Positions 46,212-55,469 of a stretch of 64,000 nt of DNA are shown here, one piece after another. The stretch comes from JAITVM01 sp031551135. Lineage in GTDB: Bacteria > Bacillota > Clostridia > Lachnospirales > JAITVM01. The stretch covers positions 62,001 through 126,000 of the forward strand of contig JAVBOA010000003.1 in assembly GCA_031551135.1 (NCBI GenBank). Direction: 5' to 3'. Position numbers and translations under genes: made by a program. Positions within the stretch are counted from its first letter, which is position 1, and each line of letters opens with the position of its first letter. The notes under the pieces are model-generated. The model ran no database searches. It saw nothing but the letters and a program-made list of their open reading frames with translations, and was not told the origin of the DNA.

Positions 46212-46679
46212 TTAGTTGGCAACTTGATTGTTAATAACGTCAATAATTGCAAGTTCATGACCGTTGTCGTTAAAAAAGCCAGCAAATACGAAGTTAGATT
46301 TTACTCCGCTGCCAGCTTTAACCCATTTGCCATTTGTATTTACTGCCATAGCCACGCCTTCAGTTAGTCCAGTTGGAGCAAACTGGTCTGTTGCTCGTCT
46401 TTCTCCACCTTCTGGCATAGGGATTTTTACAAAATCACCAGCTTTTACAGTCACAAACTCTTCTTCGTAATCGGACATATCGCCACGAGATGCATTTACT
46501 CCTGTCGGAATACGCTCTTTGTCAACAATGAAAATATTCTCAGCAGTTTCAGCAGTAGGGAATTTTACTGTTTTGTTTACGTAATCGATAACAACGCCCA
46601 TGCCTGTCTTCATATCCGCAGCAGCTTTATACATTGTGTAAACAGGTTTATTCAATTTAATCTGTAAATCTCTTAACAT
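46212..46679 (-). CDS. Head decoration / capsid-stabilising protein candidate
   Basis: This 155-residue beta-rich protein (MGVVIDYVNKTVKFPTAET, FVTVKAGDFVKIPM, GHELAIIDVINNQVA) lies between scaffold and major capsid genes, like capsid-decoration proteins in many phages. AAAAGGAGAT precedes the ATG. The call is from order and size; no direct signature. Confidence 0.55.
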   Translation of the reverse strand: MLRDLQIKLNKPVYTMYKAAADMKTGMGVVIDYVNKTVKFPTAETAENIFIVDKERIPTGVNASRGDMSDYEEEFVTVKAGDFVKIPMPEGGERRATDQFAPTGLTEGVAMAVNTNGKWVKAGSGVKSNFVFAGFFNDNGHELAIIDVINNQVAN

Positions 46680-46705
46680 AGCTCTGATCTCCTTTTAAGG
46701 TTTAA

Positions 46706-48205
46706 TTAATTATTTTCAAGAAATTGTTTTATAAATCTCTTGTGGTCGGGAACTCCGCCATCATCTGTATCCAAACTCGCTTTAATAACATTTACTTTAT
46801 TCTCAGCAACAACAGCTTTAGGGGCTAAGGCAGCTTCGATGACAGATGAATCATCAGATTCGCACATTTGCTTTTGCATAAATCTTTCAGCAATAATTGC
46901 ATTAATTTTGTTTTTATCAAGTTGTTCGATAAATCCTTTGATTTCTGCATTTTCAGAAATTTCCGATTCCATAATGAGATTACTGCGAAGTGTATAAGAT
47001 TTTAATTCTTTTCTCTTTTCTTCTTGCTCTGCCTCAATCCTTTCTCTCTCGGATGTTTCAAACTTTTCCTTGAAAGTGTTAAGCGTTGAAATTTCCGCAG
47101 AAAGAGATTGAATTGTTTCGTTTGCTTTTACAAGCGACTCAGACAATTCGCTTTCTTTTGTCTGATACTGTTCCACTGTTTCATTAATCTGAGCTACGGA
47201 AACAGCAAGCTTTGCATTTACCGGATCGCTTACAGTAACCACATCACCCTCAACTTCGTATGAGAATGTGATTACATCAAGCTCACTATCCGCTCCCCAC
47301 ATCTGTATCCACACAACTTTATCAGCAGGGAAATGGTATAAGACACAAAAATCCCACTCTCTTACGTTCTTGCCCAACTTACCAGCAATCGCTTTACGCA
47401 AAGATTGCCTAAGGTCAGTCTCGGTCATGGCAGAAGTTTCAATTTTTGTCTCAGCATTAACAACAATCACTGCTGTGTTTTCAACCATTTCATTGGCCAT
47501 AACTTGTTCCTCCTTTTCATGTTTCAAATTTTCATTTTCTGATAAACTGACTAAGTCTTTACTAAGTGCATTGATTAGGTCATCGTCTTGAACATCGCTT
47601 CTTTGCGCAACCTCAAGCAGCATACTCTCTGGATAGGCCGGAGGGATATGCTGGGCTAAAAGCGAGTGACCCAAAAAACGACCTTCGTCAATTACCTTGA
47701 CTTTCTTACCTTTGATTGCTTCATAATGGAACTTAATCGGCGCAATCTCCCATGAAGTCATTAACTCTCCATGCAAAAGCCGTTTCTTAACAAGTGAACA
47801 GAATTCCGGAAACCTTTTCCAAAGTTTTGCGGTTGCGGTAATATACTCCTTGCCGTCAATCTTTTCGATTTCAACGCTGGTAAATACACCGCAAGCCGAT
47901 GAGTCGAACTCATATGCGACATAAGGGTTTCCTTGAACATCTACTTTTACTTTTTCAACCAAATTATGAGAAGTAAAATCTGCTTCACCGGTATCGCTGA
48001 TTGCAATTTTCCCGACCACTGGCTGAGAAACCAATGAGTTCATCCACTGTTCAATGGTGTCCCTGTTCAACTTGACGCCATTCCCATTCGGATCAAAAGA
48101 ACAAATTATAAATTTAGCCTTTAATGAAGTAATATCTTCTGTCACTGCACTGCACATAACATTGCTGCTTGACAAAAGTACATTTCCAGATTCTATCTTG
48201 ACCAC
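46706..48205 (-). CDS. Prohead protease fused to scaffold
   Basis: The 499-residue protein has an N-terminal region with the pattern of U35/S78-like prohead proteases (GVKLNRDTIEQWMNSLVSQP, PYVAYEFDSSACGVFTSVEI, LLHGELMTSWEIAP, DEGRFLGHSLL). An inserted domain follows, then a long coiled coil (EQYQTKESELSESLVKANET, ETSERERIEAEQEEKRKEL) typical of scaffolds. It lies between portal and capsid genes. The listed start, a GTG, overlaps GGCGGTG, the only Shine-Dalgarno-like site. Six bases after it is an in-frame ATA (48196). Confidence 0.7.
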   Translation of the reverse strand: MVKIESGNVLLSSSNVMCSAVTEDITSLKAKFIICSFDPNGNGVKLNRDTIEQWMNSLVSQPVVGKIAISDTGEADFTSHNLVEKVKVDVQGNPYVAYEFDSSACGVFTSVEIEKIDGKEYITATAKLWKRFPEFCSLVKKRLLHGELMTSWEIAPIKFHYEAIKGKKVKVIDEGRFLGHSLLAQHIPPAYPESMLLEVAQRSDVQDDDLINALSKDLVSLSENENLKHEKEEQVMANEMVENTAVIVVNAETKIETSAMTETDLRQSLRKAIAGKLGKNVREWDFCVLYHFPADKVVWIQMWGADSELDVITFSYEVEGDVVTVSDPVNAKLAVSVAQINETVEQYQTKESELSESLVKANETIQSLSAEISTLNTFKEKFETSERERIEAEQEEKRKELKSYTLRSNLIMESEISENAEIKGFIEQLDKNKINAIIAERFMQKQMCESDDSSVIEAALAPKAVVAENKVNVIKASLDTDDGGVPDHKRFIKQFLENN

Positions 48206-48220
48206 CGCCGTTCTTTAAAC

Positions 48221-48253
48221 AAAATAAAAAGACGATGCAAAATTGCTTCGTCT
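48221..48253 (-). terminator. Terminator after the portal gene
   Basis: On the minus strand AGACGAAGCA pairs with TGCATCGTCT (inner bulge), followed by TTTTATTTTG. Confidence 0.7.
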
Positions 48254-48288
48254 CAACTGAATACAGATCACCATTCTATTTCATCAGG

Positions 48289-49920
48289 TTATCTGCTCTT
48301 TTCTGTATACTGCTTGTCATAATCTTGCTTATCTTTATTCTTTCCGTCAGTAGGTGCGCCACCCTTATTTTCAGGTTTATCACTGTCTGACTTCGTATAA
48401 GCATTTTCCCTTGCGTAAAAGACTGCATCGGATTCATCGTTATTTTCTGCAAGTCTCCGCTGATACTCGTCCTCAACAGAAAAACCAAGAGTTTCGAATG
48501 CCGTTTGTCTACTGCAATTGAGTTTATTATACAGAATATCAACTAAATCTTTCTTCATTTCAAAATTCAATTGTTCACTGTCAATGATTTTTAGAGTAGG
48601 AGTGTACTCCATGTCAAAACCATTATTTTTTAAGACAATTGCGTACCATCGCTGCATTATTGTCTCAAGCTGCTCAGATATCGAATTAATAGTCTTCATC
48701 AACTGATCGAGTGAAATGTTTGCTACGGAAAAGTTTGCAACATTTATATCTGCAAAGCCAATACCCAGACTGGTCATGATTTGACTTATGTACGAGCTTT
48801 TCTTGTCAGCAGAAACATCTTCAACTTGTGGCTCAACATAGACTATTTTCTCAACGTAGGGAGGAGAAGTGTAAACAACGGTTTTATTTTTCCATGCTTG
48901 CATGAGTTCATTATGAGCATGTGCGGCTTCGCCATGTCCCTTTCTCGAACCATCAGTTCCCATTAACTCTTTTCTCAAAACTTGATGAATAATCTTCTTT
49001 GCTTTCGCCTTATTGTTTATAAAGTCTGCATTTTCAATATTCTCAAGTGCTAGGACAAGGTTAATAACCCTAAAAACAGGGGAAACTCCATATTGTCTTC
49101 CGAGATTGCCGATCCGCATAACTCCAGTATATTGAGAATCTAATCGAACATAGTTTTCTTTGTTTCTATATCCCTCGAAAACCTCCGGAGGAAAGTTGAC
49201 CTTGATATCTTCCTCAACATCCTTTATCAGCAAAGCTTTTCCACGGCGAGTCTTTTGATAAGTCTTTTTTAACCTGTTTTCGAGTTCTCGCATATTTATC
49301 AGGACAACGGGGTTGTTGCCGTATGTATATGGTGCAATCTCAGCAACGCCTAAAGGATAGGCGTCTACAGTGTAAGTCCCGTTTGTATGCCGCAGACACA
49401 ATATCCTATTTCCCTCCGCATAGGTAAGGGATATGGCTGTGCGAATCAACTGTGGCAAATCTATCTGATTATGGAAATCATTGATAGCCAGCTTAACTTT
49501 TTCCAACACTTTTTGCTTATTCCGTTTTTCAGTGAAACTCTTGTAGGAAACATTGTAGCTTGTATTGATATTGCTGTCCAAACTTTCATATGTCTTTCCA
49601 ATCAAGTCATTGACCACAATTAAATTCCTGATGATAATATTTGCCTCTTGAACATTTTTGATATTTGAATGTATACCGGTAGACAATTCCCTTATTCTTT
49701 CAGGCGACACAGCGTTTGAGTTATTGTTATCAAGCATATAAGCGGAATAATTATTATTCGCTGGATCATGTGTGCTTAATGCAGATAGAAGCTTGTCTTG
49801 CGTCAAGCTGTCGATCTTTTCATATGAAGTCATAATGACTGTATTCTCTTCCACTGGAGACACATATCCTTCGTCTTGGTCGTTTCGATCTTTTAGTTTG
49901 TCATCATTAATGGTTATCAC
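48289..49920 (-). CDS. Portal protein
   Basis: The 543-residue protein lies between the terminase and the protease-scaffold, the usual portal position. It shows portal-like segments: HDPANNNYSAYMLDNNNSNA, NIKNVQEANIIIRNLIVVND, AISLTYAEGNRILCLRHTNG, MRIGNLGRQYGVSPVFRVIN, SLGIGFADINVANFSVANIS, TIMQRWYAIVLKNN. The C-terminal tail is hydrophilic and repetitive. Portals form the dodecameric DNA gate. The GTG start lies within GGCGGTG; an in-frame ATT follows six bases later (49911). Confidence 0.83.
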   Translation of the reverse strand: MITINDDKLKDRNDQDEGYVSPVEENTVIMTSYEKIDSLTQDKLLSALSTHDPANNNYSAYMLDNNNSNAVSPERIRELSTGIHSNIKNVQEANIIIRNLIVVNDLIGKTYESLDSNINTSYNVSYKSFTEKRNKQKVLEKVKLAINDFHNQIDLPQLIRTAISLTYAEGNRILCLRHTNGTYTVDAYPLGVAEIAPYTYGNNPVVLINMRELENRLKKTYQKTRRGKALLIKDVEEDIKVNFPPEVFEGYRNKENYVRLDSQYTGVMRIGNLGRQYGVSPVFRVINLVLALENIENADFINNKAKAKKIIHQVLRKELMGTDGSRKGHGEAAHAHNELMQAWKNKTVVYTSPPYVEKIVYVEPQVEDVSADKKSSYISQIMTSLGIGFADINVANFSVANISLDQLMKTINSISEQLETIMQRWYAIVLKNNGFDMEYTPTLKIIDSEQLNFEMKKDLVDILYNKLNCSRQTAFETLGFSVEDEYQRRLAENNDESDAVFYARENAYTKSDSDKPENKGGAPTDGKNKDKQDYDKQYTEKSR

Positions 49921-49943
49921 CGCCGTTCTATACTAAGTCGCTG

Positions 49944-51677
49944 TTAAAATTCTACTGCCGATACACAGGACACAAAAGCTACAATCTCTTCTTCTCCGCT
50001 AAGTTCTCGCTCTTTGAGGTTTGCAAACATGTTGGCGTATGCCACTGCCGAATATCGGTCTTTTCTCATGCCCGACTGTTCAAAAACTCGAATTTTGCCG
50101 TTTACGATATCATGAGAAAGATTGATTGTCTCATTGATTAGCAATGATGTTTGATAAAATGGAGATTGTAATAAAACTTGATTCTCAACTGAGAGCTTGT
50201 GGTATGATTTATTTACTGAAAATTTATCGTTTGCTTCTATTTCGCTGATCAATAAACGCAGCTTGCTTCGCTTTAAACAATCACGTAAAGAGACAGCCGC
50301 ATCGTTATTAAATTGCTGGTTTGCTTTCACGCTAAATATTATCTTGGGAGCATTTATATCTTTGCATCTTTCAGCCATGTCTTTGTCATTTAGGCAAGAC
50401 CATGCAGGGTATACAAGACCTCTCTCTTCGTCAATAATCTCTCTTACTAAATTGTCGTACACACCGATACCAACACCAAGGCAGTCCACTACAACAAAGT
50501 CGCATTCCAGATCATCATATAACTGCTTTAATCTAACTGACTGGTCATAGGTATGTCCACCGTTCAATGTTTCAATATATATCAGATTTCTTATATATTG
50601 ATTGTTTTTCGTAGGGATTAGCTGCAACACAGCGAAACAGGTATTGTCATTCTTGGAGCCGCCCTGAGTTGCAATGTCCATAGCAATAATTCTTAGCTCA
50701 CCATTAACTTTGTGTGAGTACTTTATTTTTGGATCATTAAGCATTTCATAATATGGTTCAGGATAAATCGGCATAGGAAGAACTCTGTTCAGTTCCATGT
50801 CGTTAAACGCAAAGAAGGCATTGGTAGCTTCGCCGAAGAACAATGTCTCCATCTCCATGCTCCAACTTATCATATTGAAATCTTCTTCTTGCATTTCATC
50901 AATAATCTGTTGTTTTGGGTAATAGCCTTCGCTCACCGGCAACTGATAAGGGAATCCAACACAAAGATAAGAATCGCCTTTAATCATTGATTTGAAAAAT
51001 GCCTTAAACTTGTCCCAAGAATAATGATGTTTAAAAAATGCTGATGATATATATGTCTCTCTGTTTGGTTCTTTTGGATAGTTTTTGTATTCAGGCTTAT
51101 TGTAGAAATTTGGAGTTCTCTGTCCGGCCTTGAATTTTCGAAGAACACTATCCAATATGTTTTTAAGTATCTGTACGAATTCATCAGCAAATACCCAGTT
51201 ACTTCTCGCCGATCTCGCTGATTGTCTAGCTGTTGCAACCGATACCATAGAACCATTCTTCCACTGAATAAAAGCATTGCTCGGCGTAGTGTTCCAATCG
51301 GAGATTTCGTTACGTAAGTTTGGTGAGCGAGGCATAAATTCGTCAACAATCTTTTTAATTACATTCGTTGACTGACCACGGTTTCCGGCAGATATTGTAA
51401 CCTTAAGGTTTGGTCTAAGCGTACAGTCTGCTACGATGGCGGCGGCTCCCACCTGAGATTTTCCCATACCACGACTTGCAAATATCATGCAGTAAGTATA
51501 TTTTAGAATAATATTTATTAAAATCTGCTGAAATGGTCGAAGCCAAGTCATTCCAAAGTAATCAATCAAGAGCCTGTGTGGGTTCGCTCTATAGAATGAA
51601 GTCCATATTCCCACACCCTCATTAATCCGATCTACTTTAGAACGACACTTTGATTTGCGTTTTTTTGTTTTCGTCAA
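49944..51677 (-). CDS. Terminase large subunit
   Basis: The 577-residue packaging motor has Walker A ASRGMGKS (about residues 67-74), a Walker B-like NWVFADEF (about 158-165) and the nuclease motifs RIIAMDIATQGG, FVVVDCLGVGIG and KDRYSAVAYAN toward the C-terminus. It binds the portal and cuts and pumps DNA. TTG start behind GGCGGTGACGAGAG, overlapping the stop of the upstream gene (TTGA). Confidence 0.93.
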   Translation of the reverse strand: MTKTKKRKSKCRSKVDRINEGVGIWTSFYRANPHRLLIDYFGMTWLRPFQQILINIILKYTYCMIFASRGMGKSQVGAAAIVADCTLRPNLKVTISAGNRGQSTNVIKKIVDEFMPRSPNLRNEISDWNTTPSNAFIQWKNGSMVSVATARQSARSARSNWVFADEFVQILKNILDSVLRKFKAGQRTPNFYNKPEYKNYPKEPNRETYISSAFFKHHYSWDKFKAFFKSMIKGDSYLCVGFPYQLPVSEGYYPKQQIIDEMQEEDFNMISWSMEMETLFFGEATNAFFAFNDMELNRVLPMPIYPEPYYEMLNDPKIKYSHKVNGELRIIAMDIATQGGSKNDNTCFAVLQLIPTKNNQYIRNLIYIETLNGGHTYDQSVRLKQLYDDLECDFVVVDCLGVGIGVYDNLVREIIDEERGLVYPAWSCLNDKDMAERCKDINAPKIIFSVKANQQFNNDAAVSLRDCLKRSKLRLLISEIEANDKFSVNKSYHKLSVENQVLLQSPFYQTSLLINETINLSHDIVNGKIRVFEQSGMRKDRYSAVAYANMFANLKERELSGEEEIVAFVSCVSAVEF

Positions 51678-52783
51678 CTCTCGTCACCGCCAGCTTCGGA
51701 GTCATTTGCCCCAAACCCATTTTCGAGCAAGTAATCGTACACATCATCACTATCTGCGTGTTCAAGTTCCGGAATCTCAACTCGAAAGCGATCCATCTCG
51801 TCCTCGTATATTTTTGCATACCTGTTTTTAAGACCGAGCATTTTACACAAATGCCCAATAAAATAGACGGTTATCATTTTCATGATACCGTCAATGTCTT
51901 TCCAGCAATCTAATGGCTCAGGTATGGGTTCTTCATTCTCAAACATGTCAATCATAACGCCAATGGGCTTTTCACCGGCTTTTTCATTTGCGTCCTCCAA
52001 TTTTGGAGTCAGATTAGCCCTATCGAGTGTTTTCTGAAAAGTGTCAGTCAATTTTGAGTATAAATCGATTTTCCCATCAAGTAATGCCTTGTTTTGTTGA
52101 AGTTTAATGATACAAAGCTCTTTAACAAGGGACTCCCTGTTCTTTCCTTCGATAATTGTTCTTGCTTTCCAGTCAGCAAACTCGTTGTTCAAAAAATCCA
52201 TCTCATCAGGAGTAAAGCCGAATCCCCATGTTTTTAAACTGGATTTCGAGATCTTAACATTCTCTTCTTTTAACCTATCAAAATCCTCAACGCTGGTGAT
52301 TACGTCCCCTTTTTCTCGCTCTTTTAACTCTGCCATATAAGAATCATATGTTTTGCCTGCATATTGGCTCATATTGCACTGCCTGATCAGCGACTTAATC
52401 CGGCTTTGGTCAGTGCCGGTCTTTCTCGAAGATTCCAGTAGGCTTTCAGTTAAATATATGTCCCAATGCAAGCACATTCTTCTAATTGCATCATCCTGAT
52501 TGCCAAGAATTTTTGTATATTGGTCTGTAAATTTGTCAATACAGCGGCTGCAAATAGGCAGAAAACGGTTGTTACCGTAAAAGAACGGAGACTGCGAGAA
52601 TGGGAAATTCCCTTTCTGTGTCCTATATTCTTCACCACAGGCACAACACTTGAAAGTAGCTGACTGAGGTTTTATAACATCAGGTTTATTTGGCATTACT
52701 TGATCTTTGACTGTAGAGTTTAATATTGATTCTGCGGGAGCCAATGTTCCCTTTTTGCTTATTTTTGGTATCCGTCCAGCCAA
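51674..52783 (-). CDS. Terminase small subunit-like protein with zinc finger
   Basis: The 369-residue protein has an N-terminal zinc-binding motif (FKCCACGEEYRTQ, then ICSRCIDKF) and a long helical body that includes ESLVKELCIIKLQQNKALLD and YSKLTDTFQKTLDRANL. Position directly upstream and coupled to the large subunit indicates the DNA-recognition subunit. It is longer than most small subunits. TTG start behind GAGGG. Confidence 0.7.
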   Translation of the reverse strand: MAGRIPKISKKGTLAPAESILNSTVKDQVMPNKPDVIKPQSATFKCCACGEEYRTQKGNFPFSQSPFFYGNNRFLPICSRCIDKFTDQYTKILGNQDDAIRRMCLHWDIYLTESLLESSRKTGTDQSRIKSLIRQCNMSQYAGKTYDSYMAELKEREKGDVITSVEDFDRLKEENVKISKSSLKTWGFGFTPDEMDFLNNEFADWKARTIIEGKNRESLVKELCIIKLQQNKALLDGKIDLYSKLTDTFQKTLDRANLTPKLEDANEKAGEKPIGVMIDMFENEEPIPEPLDCWKDIDGIMKMITVYFIGHLCKMLGLKNRYAKIYEDEMDRFRVEIPELEHADSDDVYDYLLENGFGANDSEAGGDES

Positions 52784-52812
52784 ATAAAACCCTCGCTTTC
52801 ATTTTTTTGAAT

Positions 52813-53103
52813 TTAAAGTCTCAAATCTTCACCTGTAATTTCACTGTAGTCAGATATCAACTTCTCGGTAACTTTAAAAATGAAATTTGTGGGTTTCTTG
52901 TCAGTATCTTCTGGCTTGTGTAACGGCTTAATATCTGCAACAACATTGCCCAGTTTAATCAGTTTTCTAGCGATTGATGCGTCAGGAATCGCTTTAAACT
53001 CCTTAGGAGTTGCAGTCATAATCTCAACGTCATTCACCTGTTCATCGCCTTCTGTTGGCATCACTGCTAATTCTAAATTGTAATCATTTTTTTTACGAAA
53101 CAT
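52813..53103 (-). CDS. Small phage protein upstream of terminase, unknown
   Basis: The ATG at 53103 is preferred to the longer frame starting at 53241, which overlaps the recombinase gene. The 96-residue soluble protein (YNLELAVMPTEGDEQVNDVE, SIARKLIKLGNVVADIKPL, NFIFKVTEKLISDYSEITGE) has no recognisable motif. It lies between the split recombinase and the terminase genes. Confidence 0.5.
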   Translation of the reverse strand: MFRKKNDYNLELAVMPTEGDEQVNDVEIMTATPKEFKAIPDASIARKLIKLGNVVADIKPLHKPEDTDKKPTNFIFKVTEKLISDYSEITGEDLRL

Positions 53104-53131
53104 ATATTTTTCACGCTCTCTTATCGTCTTT

Positions 53132-53821
53132 TTAAAGGTCGGTAAAATTCGCCTTCTTAACTTCTTTAATTCCATTTTCATCAAAATACTTTGCAAGTTC
53201 ATCTTCCTGCGAAGAGTCTTTGTAGACCGACACCAGATCAAGTGTACTCCAGCCGTTTATATACTGTATTACATCATCAGGAAGCGATTGCTGCGACAAA
53301 TACGTCGTAAAGAAATGTCGCAAGCAATGAAAATAGAAGTCAACTTGCAGTATTTTGCTAAATCCAATCGCCCAAGTGTTTAAGGTGTTTGGGTTAAGTT
53401 GAACCCAATTCATTGTGGCTTGATCTCGCTTGACAAACAGCCACTCGCTATTCACTCCAAGCTCTCTTCTGTGCTTTAGCCACATGTCTAAATATGGCTT
53501 AAATTTATTCACCAAGACAAATTTATTCAGGAGTTTTCCGTTTCCCCTGCCTTTTGTCTTTATTTTCTCTGGAGTTTTATATAATGACCCATAAATGATG
53601 TGTTCATCAGAAAAGAAAGAAACTTTAAATCTAGGCAACTCACTTTTTCTAGCTCCGGAATAAGCTGCTAGAGCAATAATGCAAGCCCTCTGATATTCGC
53701 CTTTGTCTACCAGCGTTTTAAGTAACAGCTCAAGCTGTTCTTCTGATAACACAGTTTTTTCTCTGATTTTTTCATTTACCGAATACGCCGTAAAGCACCT
53801 TGCTTCAGCAATGGGGATATA
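53132..53821 (-). pseudogene. Tyrosine recombinase, C-terminal fragment (split by IS)
   Basis: This piece holds the catalytic domain: SGARKSEL with Arg I, a KTKGRGNGK hairpin with a likely Lys, HCLRHFFTTYL (H-x-x-R), GWSTLDLVSVYKD with Trp and the nucleophilic Tyr. All six catalytic positions appear present. Joining it to the fragment at 55470 after removal of 53822-55469 restores an uninterrupted frame of 357 codons reading IESP-YIPIAEA. The gene was therefore whole before the insertion and no bases were lost. Confidence 0.83.
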
Positions 53822-53841
53822 AGGCGTATTTTTAAAATTAA

Positions 53842-53874
53842 TTGTATTATAAATGAGATTGTAATATAATACAA
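53842..53874 (+). repeat. Left-end hairpin of the IS element
   Basis: TTGTATTATA and TATAATACAA form a perfect 10-bp stem with a 13-base loop about 20 bases inside the left end. TnpA of this family recognises such subterminal hairpins in single-stranded DNA. Confidence 0.6.
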
Positions 53875-53876
53875 CT

Positions 53877-54338
53877 ATGAAATATAAATCTAATAATAAT
53901 GTAGTATATTCTTGCAAATATCATGTTGTATGGTGTCCTAAATATCGGCGTAAAGTTTTAGTCGGAATAATAGCTGAGCGTTTAAAGGAGTTGATTATGG
54001 AAAGATGTTCAGAAATAAACGCCGAAATCATTGAATTGGAGATAATGCCGGATCATGTGCATTTGCTTATAGAGGTTGATCCTCAATTTGGAATAAATAA
54101 AGCCGTACGTAGTATAAAAGGATTTTCTTCTTATACTTTGCGAAAAGAGTTTAAGGAATTGACCACAAGACTACCAACATTATGGACGAACAGTTATTTT
54201 GTATCTACAGTAGGTGGTGCGCCGTTAGCCGTAATAAAGCAGTATATTGAAAATCAAAAAACTTCAGAGAGGAGGAAAAAGAATGATAACAATTCAAGTA
54301 AAAATCAAACCAACAAAAGAACAAGCAAAAATACTTAA
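53877..54338 (+). CDS. tnpA: IS200/IS605 transposase TnpA (HUH/Y1)
   Basis: The 153-residue protein has the family start CKYHVVWCPKYRRKVL, the HUH motif at His60-Val61-His62 in PDHVHLLIEV, and the nucleophile Tyr123 in KQYIENQ. TnpA moves single-stranded DNA by peel-and-paste without target duplication. Length is normal. Its end overlaps the start of tnpB by 56 bp. The enzyme seems intact. Confidence 0.93.
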   Translation: MKYKSNNNVVYSCKYHVVWCPKYRRKVLVGIIAERLKELIMERCSEINAEIIELEIMPDHVHLLIEVDPQFGINKAVRSIKGFSSYTLRKEFKELTTRLPTLWTNSYFVSTVGGAPLAVIKQYIENQKTSERRKKNDNNSSKNQTNKRTSKNT

Positions 54339-55341
54339 TCAAACAGCTAAAGAATATGTATTTGCCGCTAATACCTTAATTGAATATATCAATAATCAAT
54401 CGATATTTCCAAAGCTTTCAACCAAAGACTTTTCTGCAGAGCTACCAAGCTCGGTAAAAAATGAAGTTCTTAATACAGCTAAATCGGTAGTGAAAAAATT
54501 CAGAAAAGGAAAGTGTGAATCTTTGCCAGTTTTAAAAAAAACCATAATAACATGGAATAATCAGAATTATAAAATTCTGGACGGCATAATTGAATTTCCT
54601 GTATGGATAGATGGCAAAAGTAAACGAATCAAAGTGAAAGCAATATTCACAGAATATCAATCGGAGAAGCTTAATTTCAGACTCGGAAGCTTGCGAATCT
54701 TAAAAAGAAACCACAAATGGATAGCACAAATAGCAGTTGACATAACTAGCACTGATAATCAAGGAAATCGAGAAATGGGAATTGATTTAGGTATAAAAAT
54801 ACCTGCAGTTGCAGTTGTAAATAATGGGAAAACAAAATTCTTTGGTAATGGACGCAAAAATAAATATATCAAACGGAAATATAGAGCTAAGCGCAAAAGG
54901 CTTGGTAAAGCCAAAAGACAAAAAGCTATTAAAAAGCTTAATAATAAAGAACAGCGTTGGATGCGCGATCAAGACCATAAAATCAGCAAAGCTATTATTG
55001 AGTTTGCAAAACGGAGTAATGTTTCAATAATCCGATTGGAACTGTTGCAAAATATACGCAACACGGCAAGAACAAGCCGTAAAAACGAAAAGAATCTACA
55101 TACATGGTCATTTTATCGATTGGCGCAATATATCGAATACAAAGCAAATCTTGCAGGTATAAAGGTCGAGTATGTTGACCCGAAATATACAAGTCAAATC
55201 TGTCCAAGCTGTAGCAAGCTTAATAAAGCAGCAGATAGAAAATATAAATGTGCTTGCGGATATAAATCACACCGTGATAGAGTCGGCGCAATCAATATAA
55301 TAAATGCGCCTGTGGTTGTTGGTAACAGACAATCAGCCTAA
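54283..55341 (+). CDS. tnpB: TnpB, RNA-guided RuvC nuclease
   Basis: The ATG at 54283 lies behind GGAGGAAAAAGA. The 352-residue product has an N-terminal helical/WED part, RuvC motif Asp168 (GIDLGIKIPAVAV), Glu253 (IIRLELLQNIRN), a zinc ribbon (CPSCSKLNKAADRKYKCACG) and Asp332 (SHRDRVGAINI). TnpB cuts at the donor site guided by an RNA made from the element's right end. It looks intact. Its guide would come from the recombinase sequence next to the right end. Confidence 0.92.
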   Translation: MITIQVKIKPTKEQAKILNQTAKEYVFAANTLIEYINNQSIFPKLSTKDFSAELPSSVKNEVLNTAKSVVKKFRKGKCESLPVLKKTIITWNNQNYKILDGIIEFPVWIDGKSKRIKVKAIFTEYQSEKLNFRLGSLRILKRNHKWIAQIAVDITSTDNQGNREMGIDLGIKIPAVAVVNNGKTKFFGNGRKNKYIKRKYRAKRKRLGKAKRQKAIKKLNNKEQRWMRDQDHKISKAIIEFAKRSNVSIIRLELLQNIRNTARTSRKNEKNLHTWSFYRLAQYIEYKANLAGIKVEYVDPKYTSQICPSCSKLNKAADRKYKCACGYKSHRDRVGAINIINAPVVVGNRQSA

Positions 55342-55469
55342 GATACTATAGTGTACTGTCTTAGGACGGGGCAATGGCATGCCCCTTATCTTGGAGAACT
55401 ACGGTTAGCAGAAATGCACTATCGATTATCATCCAAGAATCCCCTGACTTTAGTCATGGGGAGTGTCAA
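55200..55469 (+). ncRNA. Candidate omega RNA at the right end of the IS element
   Basis: In IS605 elements the guide RNA covers the 3' end of tnpB and the right end, with its last bases reading into the flank. Here the 130 bases after the tnpB stop contain hairpins (GGGGCAATGGCATGCCCC at about 55367, and the end hairpin at 55441). The 5' limit is a guess. Confidence 0.4.

Larger units (their letters stand above)
53822..55469 (+). mobile_element. IS200/IS605-type element inserted in the recombinase gene
   Basis: The element is about 1.65 kb and carries tnpA and tnpB in the same direction. Its left end has a 10-bp inverted repeat (TTGTATTATA/TATAATACAA, 53842-53851 and 53865-53874). Its right end has the typical family hairpin CCCCTGACTTTAGTCATGGGG (55441-55461) followed by GTGTCAA. 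Removal between 53821/53822 and 55469/55470 restores the host frame exactly, and no target duplication is seen, as expected for this family. The left flank ends GGATATA, the probable target. Ends may be off by one base because of ambiguity. Confidence 0.88.

Noticed and set aside
53877..55341. TnpB read as a Cas12-type effector with a CRISPR array
   Set aside because: The length, the neighbouring Y1 transposase and the IS605 end hairpin identify an insertion element. I see no repeat-spacer array in the window.
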